Source of the DNA: CAYMRB01 sp964392615
GTDB taxonomy: Bacteria; Planctomycetota; UBA8108
NCBI GenBank assembly: GCA_964392615.1
Contig: CAYMRB010000466.1
Coordinates: forward strand, 1 to 7,731
Reading direction: 5' to 3'
DNA: 7,731 nucleotides
Position 1 is the stretch's first letter, and every line of letters begins with the position of its first letter. The notes beneath the pieces are model-generated. The model ran no database searches. It saw only the letters and a list, made by a program, of their open reading frames with translations, and had not been told where the DNA came from. A program made the translations under genes and the position numbers. Positions 1 through 7,000 of the stretch are shown in pieces.

Positions 1-2127
1 ATCGGCCCGCAGGACCTGGCGCACGTCGTCTTCGGTCGCGTGAGTGTCGAGGGATTCGTAGAGAGCCGCGAATTCCGGGTAGCGGGTCGGGGCGCCGCGG
101 TCGCCGAACGGGACGAGCGACTCGAGCGCGTCGAAGTGCTCGTCGACGTACGCGAGAATTCTCTGGTGCACGCGCAGCGAACGGCGCTCCTCGAGACGCC
201 AGCCCTGGAGCTCGAATGGCGCGACGACCAGATCGGGTTGGACGCCGCCCCTCTCGATGATCTTGCCGTTCTCATCGCGCACCGTGTCGATGCACCGATC
301 GAGTGGCAGGTGCCAGTACTGGACGGTGAGCTTCAGCGTGCTCCCTTTTCGTGTGCGAATCGGGATCAGGCGTTGGACGCTTCCCTTGCCGAACGTACGC
401 TCGCCGATGATCGTCGCGCGGTCGTAGTCCTGGAGGCAGCCCGAGACGACCTCCGAAGCGCTCGCGCTTCCGCCGTTGACCAGCACGGCGACCGGGTACC
501 CGCGCTTGGCGCCTTCCGTCGGATAGGTCGCTTGCTCGTCGCCATCGCGTCCCTTTTGCGTGACGATCGGCCTCTCGCCGCGGACGAAGAGGTCAGCGAT
601 CTTCTCCGCCGTCCGCAACAGGCCGCCGGGGTTGTTGCGCAGATCCAGAACGAGCCGCTTCATGCCGCCTTCTTCGAGCGTCTCGAGGGCGGTCTCGAAG
701 TCGCGATAGCTCTCACTGCCGAACTGCGTCAGGCGTATGTAGCCTATGCCGTTGGGCAAGGACTCCCAATAGACCGACGGCAACTTCACGAACGCGCGTC
801 GCACCTCGAACGAGCGCGGCTTCATCCAGCCGCGTCGCAGCACCTGAAGCTCGACGGTGGCGCCCGCCTTGCCGCGCAACGCGCTGCGCAGCTCGTCGAG
901 CTTCATATCGCTCGTCGGGCGCCCATCGACATCGAGAACGAGGTCGCCGGACAGGAGGCCCGCTTCGTCCGCCGGGCCGCCGTAGATCGGACGTAAGATC
1001 TCGAGCGGCGATCCGGAGGGCTTCGATATCTGCGCGCCGATGCCGGCATACTTGCCCTTGATGTCCTCGTCGAAGTCCTTCGCCTGCGCCGCGTCCATGA
1101 ACAGCGAGTGTTCGTCGAGGGATCGCACCATGCCTTTGACCGCGCTCGTCAGCAGACGGTCGCGCGACGCCTTGTCGGCGTCGACATAGTGGGCCTGAAC
1201 CCTCTCGATGACCTCCTCGAGCAGACGATCCGCGACCGTGTTCTTGTGCACGCCACCCTTGCCGCCGCCGCCCTTCTCGAGCTCCTTGACCGCGGCCTCG
1301 AGCTCGGCGATGCGCTTGTTGCGGATCTCGACGAGGCGCTTGAGCTCCGCTTCGGAGCCGACGAGATCGCCGCGCAGGAGCTTTGCCTCCATCTCGCGTT
1401 CGAGTCGCATCAGACGCGACAGGAGCTCGGCGCGTCGTCCGCGGGGCGTCGGCTCCTTCTTCAGGTGGCGCAGTACCGTCTTGACGACCGCGTGGCCACT
1501 GCCGAGCTCGGCCAGTGTCAGCGCGGCCTCCTGACGCACCGCGATGTCTTGTGATCGCAGCAGCTCGATCAGGCGATCGCGCGCGGTGGTGTTGTCATCG
1601 ACCTCGTACAGCGTGCGGGCCAGCGAGATCACGACGCGAGCGTCAAGCTCGTCAGCGAGCATCTCTTCGCAGCTCTCGACGACCGCGTCGAGGTCCTCCG
1701 ACGTCAGCCCCCAGATCTGGATCGCGTCGATGCGCACCTGGCGGTCCTTCGCGTCGCGCGCCAGTTCGGCCAGCGCGTCGAGGGCCCGGTCTCGCTCGTC
1801 GACCGAGCCTACCGAGACGAGCGCCTTCGCGCAGCCGAGGCGGACGCGGTCGTCGTCGCTGTCGAGTCGGGACACGAGAGCCCCGGCGGCCGGTTTGCCG
1901 AGCGCCTCGAGACGGCTGACTGCCGACCAATATCGGTCGCCCTCGCGATCGGGCAGCAGACGGACGATCCGCTCGACGCGCTGCTCCATCTGACCAGCGG
2001 TCGCTTCTTGAGCGGCGAGTCGGAGGCCTGCCGACGGCGCGGCGAGTGCCAGAAACGCTACGATGAGCGCGGTGGAGGACAGGGCACGACGCCGGGCGTG
2101 TGGCCGGAAGAGCTGGCGGGCAGACAT
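1..2127 (-). CDS. Secreted S41 C-terminal processing peptidase with N-terminal HEAT-like repeats and PDZ domain (3' end off window)
   Basis: Translating the minus strand from ATG at 2127 gives 709 open residues that run off the left edge. Residues 1-40 form a signal peptide: a basic stretch (RPHARRR), then a hydrophobic core (ALIVAFLALAA), so export is expected. Residues about 45-228 are helical HEAT-like repeats (e.g. RVRLGCAKALVSVG, AVRQEAALTLAELG). Residues about 230-290 are a charged, coiled-coil-like segment ending in GGGGKGG. The CTP core follows: helical lead-in about 295-360, PDZ from GIGAQI (362) to about 445, then the protease domain with DLRNNPGG and NGGSASASE. The catalytic Ser556 and Lys581 (in GERTFGKGS) are 25 residues apart, as in plant D1 protease. 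GGVQPDL closes the core, and about 75 further residues are visible. Family members cleave C-terminal tails of envelope or secreted proteins; the substrate here is unknown. The start was chosen because the signal peptide follows at once; only a weak GAGG lies upstream. The gene is divergent from yifB. Confidence 0.95.
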   Translation of the reverse strand, partial: MSARQLFRPHARRRALSSTALIVAFLALAAPSAGLRLAAQEATAGQMEQRVERIVRLLPDREGDRYWSAVSRLEALGKPAAGALVSRLDSDDDRVRLGCAKALVSVGSVDERDRALDALAELARDAKDRQVRIDAIQIWGLTSEDLDAVVESCEEMLADELDARVVISLARTLYEVDDNTTARDRLIELLRSQDIAVRQEAALTLAELGSGHAVVKTVLRHLKKEPTPRGRRAELLSRLMRLEREMEAKLLRGDLVGSEAELKRLVEIRNKRIAELEAAVKELEKGGGGKGGVHKNTVADRLLEEVIERVQAHYVDADKASRDRLLTSAVKGMVRSLDEHSLFMDAAQAKDFDEDIKGKYAGIGAQISKPSGSPLEILRPIYGGPADEAGLLSGDLVLDVDGRPTSDMKLDELRSALRGKAGATVELQVLRRGWMKPRSFEVRRAFVKLPSVYWESLPNGIGYIRLTQFGSESYRDFETALETLEEGGMKRLVLDLRNNPGGLLRTAEKIADLFVRGERPIVTQKGRDGDEQATYPTEGAKRGYPVAVLVNGGSASASEVVSGCLQDYDRATIIGERTFGKGSVQRLIPIRTRKGSTLKLTVQYWHLPLDRCIDTVRDENGKIIERGGVQPDLVVAPFELQGWRLEERRSLRVHQRILAYVDEHFDALESLVPFGDRGAPTRYPEFAALYESLDTHATEDDVRQVLRAD

Positions 2128-2183
2128 CGACGAGTTCGCCTCGTGGTGGCAGAAAGGAGATCCTCGCAGGAGAGACCCCGGCA

Positions 2184-2212
2184 ATCGTACATTCGACGAG
2201 ATGGGCCGGCAA
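2184..2212 (-). promoter_or_regulatory. Candidate sigma70-type promoter for the S41 protease gene
   Basis: On the minus strand, a -35-like TTGCCG (2212-2207) and a -10-like TACGAT (2189-2184) are separated by exactly 17 bases. Each matches the consensus at four of six positions. Transcription would start near 2177, giving a leader of about 50 bases before the ATG at 2127. This is a consensus match only; promoter consensus in this lineage may differ. Confidence 0.4.
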
Positions 2213-2223
2213 GAATTCCCGAC

Positions 2224-2242
2224 GGCGCCTCGACGCGGCGCC
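2224..2242. repeat. Short inverted repeat GGCGCC-N7-GGCGCC over the candidate yifB -35 box
   Basis: Two copies of the self-complementary hexamer GGCGCC (2224-2229 and 2237-2242) flank a 7-base spacer that contains the candidate yifB -35 element. It could be an operator, since a bound dimer would cover the promoter, or a small hairpin. GGCGCC is a common chance palindrome in GC-rich genomes, so a function is not established. Confidence 0.3.
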
Positions 2243-2258
2243 GCGCGGGTCCTATCAT
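2230..2258 (+). promoter_or_regulatory. Candidate sigma70-type promoter for yifB
   Basis: On the plus strand, TCGACG (2230-2235) and TATCAT (2253-2258) are separated by 17 bases. The -10 matches consensus at five of six positions and the -35 at four. A start near 2265 would leave a leader of about 115 bases before yifB. In GC-rich DNA the -35 match could be chance; the -10 is the stronger part, because AT-rich hexamers are rare here. Confidence 0.35.
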
Positions 2259-2366
2259 CCCGCCGCCTGCCATCTCCGCCGGTCTTCCGCCGTGCGACCC
2301 GCTGTCGTTTCCTCTCGAGCCACGTCGGAATCTCACGACAGCTCGTCAGATCGACAGAAGCACCGC

Positions 2367-2373
2367 AGAGAGG
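2367..2373 (+). promoter_or_regulatory. Ribosome binding site that decides the yifB start
   Basis: AGAGAGG lies 7 bases before the ATG at 2381, a good Shine-Dalgarno match at good spacing. It supports this start over the in-frame ATG at 2063, which would run through the divergent promoters and the 5' end of the protease gene. Confidence 0.65.
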
Positions 2374-2380
2374 TTGCACG

Positions 2381-4021
2381 ATGGCATCCGCGCCGGCTTC
2401 AGAACCATCCCCATCATCGGTTGCGCCCGGGTCTGGAGCGCAGCCAACGTCCCGTTCCCGCGGCCGGCGTGGCCGCCTCGCATCCCTGGCCAGCGGCGAT
2501 CATCGCGGCCTCGAGGGGCGCCCCGTCGATGTGCAGGTCGATCTGTGTTCCGAGAAGGACGGCAAGATCAACATCGTCGGCCTGCCGGGGAAGTCGACGC
2601 GCGAGAGCCGCGAGCGCATTCGCGCGGCCATCGTCAACTCCGGCTTCCGCTTCCCGCGCCACAGCGTTCTCGTGAACCTCGCGCCTGCGTCGCAGGAGAA
2701 GGAGGGCGCGGGCTTCGATCTCGCGGTCGCGCTCGGCATTCTGCTCGCGAGCGACGCGATCGACCTCGACGCCGCCGGCGGCAAGCAGCGCGTCGCGCGT
2801 CGGCTGAAGGGCATGGGATTTGTCGGCGAGCTCGGCCTGGAGGGCGAGCTTCGTCCCGTGCGGGGCGCGCTGCTCGTCGCCGATTCGCTGCGCCGGCAAG
2901 GACGCCGCGCGGTGGTCGTGCCGATGGAGAACGCGGCCGAGATCGGTCTTCTCGGAGACATCGCGGTGCATCCCGCTGCGCATCTGCGCGACGCGGTCGC
3001 GGCCGTGCGCGGCGAGCCGCCGCGGTCCATGCCGTCGCTCGAGAGGTCGAGCGTGAGCGAGAGGGCGGTCGAGGACTTCGTCGACGTGCGCGGACAGGAG
3101 GCGACCAAGCGCGGCTTGCTGATCGCGGCCGCCGGACGACACGACGTGCTCCTGTGCGGGCCGCCGGGAGTCGGCAAGACGATGCTCGCACGGCGCCTGC
3201 CGGGCGTGCTGCCGCCTCTCGACACGGAGGCCGCGATGGAGGTGCTGCGCGTGCGCAGCGTCGTCGGAGGCGAGCCGCGCTTCTCGAGAGTGCCGCCGTT
3301 CCGATCGCCGCACCATACGGTGAGCTACGCGGGGCTTGTCGGCGGTGGACAGCGACTACTTCCCGGCGAGGTCACGCGGGCGCATCGCGGCGTGCTGTTT
3401 CTCGACGAGTTCCCGGAATTCTCGCGGCGCGTGCTCGAGGCGCTCCGCGAGCCGCTGGAGGCCGGCGAGATCCACATCGGACGCGGCAACGGCGCAGTAA
3501 CGTTTCCGGCCGGGTTCCTGCTCGTCGCCGCGATGAACCCGTGTCCGTGCGGCTATCGCGGCCATCCGCGCCGCGAGTGTCGGTGTTCGCCGCGCCAGGT
3601 CGACAAGTACCGGCGCCGCATCTCGGGACCGCTCTACGATCGCCTCGACGTGTTCATCGAGGTCGCGGCGCTCGAGCCCGCACAGCTGATCGGCAAGCGC
3701 CCTGCACAGGGCGAGCTCGACACGCGAACGATGGCGGCACGCGTCGTGGCGTCACGGCAGCGTCAGCGAGAGAGGTGGGGGACCCGACTCGAGAACGGTC
3801 AGATCCCCCTGCGCCGGCTCCTGCGCGAAGGAAGGATCGCGCCCCGCGCGCTGGAGACGCTGCGTCGGCACGCCGAGCGGCTGCACCTGTCGGCGCGTGG
3901 CTTCGCGCGATCGCTGCGCGTGGCGCGAACGATCGCGGACATCGATGGCGTGGACGACGTGAGCGACGAGCAGGTGCTCGAGGCGCTGCTCTTCCGCGAA
4001 GCGATGACGCACGCGGGGTAG
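2381..4021 (+). CDS. yifB: YifB/ComM-family Mg-chelatase-like AAA+ ATPase
   Basis: The 546-residue product spans the full family architecture. Residues about 33-215 are the ChlI/Lon-like N-terminal domain, with INIVGLPGKSTRESRERIR and VNLAPASQEKEGAGFDLAVA close to family signatures. The AAA+ Mg-chelatase domain follows: Walker A GPPGVGKT (260-267), the FRSPHHTVSYAGLVGGG segment, Walker B LFLDE (Asp342, Glu343), and the family's four-cysteine cluster (Cys388, 390, 400, 402), a probable metal site. GPLYDRLDVFIEV precedes the C-terminal domain, whose sensor-2 region is SARGFARSLRVARTIAD (about 500-516). Family member ComM is a hexameric helicase that promotes branch migration during natural transformation; in most species YifB has no proven role, so DNA remodelling is inferred by family. 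Despite the Mg-chelatase label, a pigment role is unlikely. The first 32 residues are a Ser/Pro/Ala/Arg-rich extension unlike the family's usual short N-terminus. The gene stands alone, divergent from the protease and convergent with the galactosidase. Confidence 0.95.
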   Translation: MASAPASEPSPSSVAPGSGAQPTSRSRGRRGRLASLASGDHRGLEGRPVDVQVDLCSEKDGKINIVGLPGKSTRESRERIRAAIVNSGFRFPRHSVLVNLAPASQEKEGAGFDLAVALGILLASDAIDLDAAGGKQRVARRLKGMGFVGELGLEGELRPVRGALLVADSLRRQGRRAVVVPMENAAEIGLLGDIAVHPAAHLRDAVAAVRGEPPRSMPSLERSSVSERAVEDFVDVRGQEATKRGLLIAAAGRHDVLLCGPPGVGKTMLARRLPGVLPPLDTEAAMEVLRVRSVVGGEPRFSRVPPFRSPHHTVSYAGLVGGGQRLLPGEVTRAHRGVLFLDEFPEFSRRVLEALREPLEAGEIHIGRGNGAVTFPAGFLLVAAMNPCPCGYRGHPRRECRCSPRQVDKYRRRISGPLYDRLDVFIEVAALEPAQLIGKRPAQGELDTRTMAARVVASRQRQRERWGTRLENGQIPLRRLLREGRIAPRALETLRRHAERLHLSARGFARSLRVARTIADIDGVDDVSDEQVLEALLFREAMTHAG

Positions 4022-4072
4022 ACGCGGCTGATTCCCTGCCAAGAAGAGCGAAGAGCGGAACCTTCTCTCCCG

Positions 4073-7000
4073 CTACCGCACCGGCACCAGCGTGAACGAG
4101 TAGCGGTACGGCTTGTCGCCGGGCAACGTGTACTGTGCGTGCGTTCGCGCCCCCCAGCTATTGTCGCCGCCGACGCCGTGAAGCTCGTGGTCGATGTGGA
4201 GCGTGATCTCGTCGCGCCGCGGCAGCTCGTAGTCGTGCGTTGCGCGCGACAGGTCGTCCGCCGTGAACGGCCACGCGCTGAAGCACAGCGGCGTCGCATC
4301 GGTGCCGCTGGCGCGGACTTCTATGCCGGCCCTGTCGCCGCTCGGATCGCTGAACCGCACCCAGCGTACGTCGGTCCGGTTCGCGAGGTCCTGCGGGCGC
4401 ACGTAAGGATGGAGCAGGCCCTCGACCGTCGTCGACCAGACGGCGATCTCGGCGCCCGTCTTGCGATCCCGATACGACTCATGCGGACCGCGGCCGTACC
4501 ACTCGACGCTGTCGAAGCGTTTCGGCAGCGCCATGGTCATGCCGAAGCGCGGCAGGAGGGGGATCTTCTTGCCGCGCCCGACGCGACCCGGCTCGTATGC
4601 GGCGGCGACCGCGGCGGCTCCGTCGCGCGCCCCGGTGTACGTCAGCGTGTGCTTCGATTTCGCGCCCGGCAGCTCGAACCGCGCGCTGACGACGACCGCG
4701 CCGTCCTGGCGCGTCACGGCGCTGATCTTCTTCAGCTGGCGCTTCGCTGCCGCCTGCCGCCACGCTCCGAGGCGGCTGACGTACGAGTTGCGGTACTGAT
4801 TGTCGTTGGGGACCTTCCAGAAGTTCGGCGCGAGCGGCGCGGCGAGCCTCTCGACGCCACCGACGCGATACGACGTGAGCGCGGCGTCGTCGCGACGGAT
4901 GACGGCGGCGAATCCCTCGCCGGAGAGGGTGTACGCGTCGTCCGACGGCGCGAGCTGGACGGCCGGCGTCTTCTTCGCGACCTGCGGCGGCGCGCCTTCC
5001 GCGTCGATCGGCAGCCGGAACTGATCCCATGCGATACGGTGCCCGGCCGGTGCCCACGCGGTGTCCTCGGCGAGGGCGAACCAGACCGTGAGCAGATGCT
5101 CTCGACGCCCGTCGAGCGGCACGGTCGCGATCGGCACGGCGATCTCCCGGCTCGTCCGCGGGGCGACGGAGAGGCGACCGAGCTTGCCGCTGCGCGCGAC
5201 CTTGCCGTCCGTGCGCAGCGTCCAGCCGGCCTCGAAGCGATCGAGGTCGGCGAAGAAGTGCTCGTTGTGCACGCGAAGCTTGCCCGCCAATACGTCCACC
5301 GCTTCGACGCGCAGATCCTGGTAGACCTTCTTGACCTCCCACAGGTGCGGGTTCGGGCGCCGATCGGAGTGGATGAGCCCGTTGATGCAGAAATTGCCGG
5401 AGTTCGGCACGTCGGCGAAGTCGCCGCCGTACGCGAGGTAGCGATCGCCGCGGCCGAGCCGCACCTCCTCGCCGTCGACGCGCGCGAGATCGAACTCGAG
5501 CACGAGCCCATCGCGCTTGCGCGCCGCGACGTTCTTGACCTCGTCCGGGCTCAGCGCGCGCTCCCAAACCCGCGCCGCGCGGATCGGCAGCGTGCACACG
5601 CGCCCGAGGTGATCGGAGTTGCGGCCGATGTGGACCGCGGCCTCGCTCGCGTCGAACGGGCCCTTCAGCTCGCGCCGCGCGACCTCGCGGCCGTTCGCGT
5701 ACAGGAACATCTGGCGGCCGTCGTAGACCGCGGTGAGGCGGTTGTCGCCATCGCCGAGGCGCAACTCGTCGTACTTCGCGCGCAGCGGGATCCACGTGCC
5801 GCGGTGCAGCGTGAACTCCGCGCCGCTCTGATCGAGGCGCAGTAGGTACTGATGGTCGCCCCGTGTGATCAGCGGTGCGTGCTGCGACGCATGCTTGCCG
5901 CGCACGACGCCTTCCAGCGTCAACGCTCCCGTGATATTGAGCCGCTCATCGGTATCGACGACAACGGGGCCGAGGACGCCGACGTCCGGGATGACTCGGC
6001 CGACGACAAGCGCGCCGACGCCCCGCCCCGAGCGATCCTTGACGCGGTAGCCCGTCGGCACCGGCGCCCACAGGCCCTGATCGACCCAGTCCCAGATGAA
6101 CCCGCCTTGCAAGTGGTCGTGCGACTCGATCGCGTCCCAGTAATCCTGCAGGTTGCCGACACTGTTGCCCATGGCGTGCGCGTACTCGCACAAGATAAGC
6201 GGGCGCTCCTGCTTCTTCGACGCGTAGCGGACGATGTGGTTGATGCCGGCGTACATCGGGCAGTAGATGTCCGTGTTGCGATCGAGGCCGGAGCGCTCGT
6301 ATTGCACCGGTCGCGACGGATCGCGCGCCTTGATCCAGTCGTAGGCGGCGTAGAAGTTGACGCCGTTGCCGGCCTCGTTGCCGAGCGACCACGTGATGAT
6401 CGACGGGTGGTTCTTGTCGCGCTCGACCATGCGGCGGATGCGGTCGAGGTGCGCCTCGCGCCAGGTGGGGTCCTTCGCGAGCGACTCCTTGCCGTACCCC
6501 ATGCCGTGCGACTCGATGTTCGCCTCGTCGACGACGTAGAGGCCATAGCGATTGCACAGCTCGTACCACCGCGGATCGTCGGGGTAGTGGCACGTGCGGA
6601 CCGCGTTGAGGTTGAACCGCTTCATCAGCTCGATGTCGCGAATCATCGACTCGAGCGAGACCGCGTGCCCGGTCTCCGGATCGTGCTCGTGGCGGTTCGA
6701 TCCCTTCATCAGGACCGGCTGATTGTTGACGAGCAGCTGGCCGCCGCGGATCTCGACCTTGCGGAAACCGACGTCGCAGCCGGTCGCCTCGATCACGCGG
6801 CCCGCGTCGTCCGTCAGCGTCAGCACGAGACGGTAGAGGTTCGGCGTCTCCGCCGACCACAGCGCGGGGCCATGGACCGTCTTCGCGACCGTGAGGGTCG
6901 TCGCGCCGTCGCCGCGCACTTCGCGCTTCGTCGCCTCGGTGCGCACTACCGCAGTGCCCGTCGCGTCGACGAGTTCAGCCGTCAGCGCGAACGCGCGTGG

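Larger units (their letters stand above)
2128..2380. promoter_or_regulatory. Divergent intergenic region between the S41 protease gene and yifB
   Basis: This 253-bp non-coding stretch separates two genes transcribed away from each other, so both must start transcription in it or beyond it. It contains one plausible sigma70-type promoter per strand (listed separately), an inverted repeat near 2224-2242 and a ribosome binding site for yifB. Reading frames that cross it lack family similarity and are best explained by high GC content. No tRNA, small RNA or riboswitch fold was recognised by eye. Confidence 0.7.

Noticed and set aside
40..996. Plus-strand open frame of 318 codons
   Set aside because: It is antisense to the S41 protease core, whose NGGSASASE and FGKGS motifs read clearly on the minus strand. 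The plus-strand product has no recognisable family feature.
2063..2380. Upstream in-frame extension of yifB from ATG at 2063
   Set aside because: It would overlap the protease signal-peptide coding region and both candidate promoters, and adds 106 residues with no family similarity. ATG 2381 has a good ribosome binding site.
3542..3586. The CxC...CxC cysteine cluster in YifB as a novel zinc-finger insertion
   Set aside because: A CPCG...C.C cluster after the AAMNP segment is a usual feature of YifB/ComM proteins, so it is a family trait and not new.
4054..4074. Possible terminator hairpin in the convergent gap (AGCGG, 11-base loop, CCGCT)
   Set aside because: The stem is only 5 bp, the loop is long, there is no T-tract on either strand, and it runs into the galactosidase stop codon. 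The 51-bp gap shows no convincing terminator.
2008..4095. Plus-strand 695-codon open frame overlapping yifB
   Set aside because: It is a shifted frame of yifB with an extremely Arg-rich product. Walker A, Walker B and the Cys cluster are all in the yifB frame.
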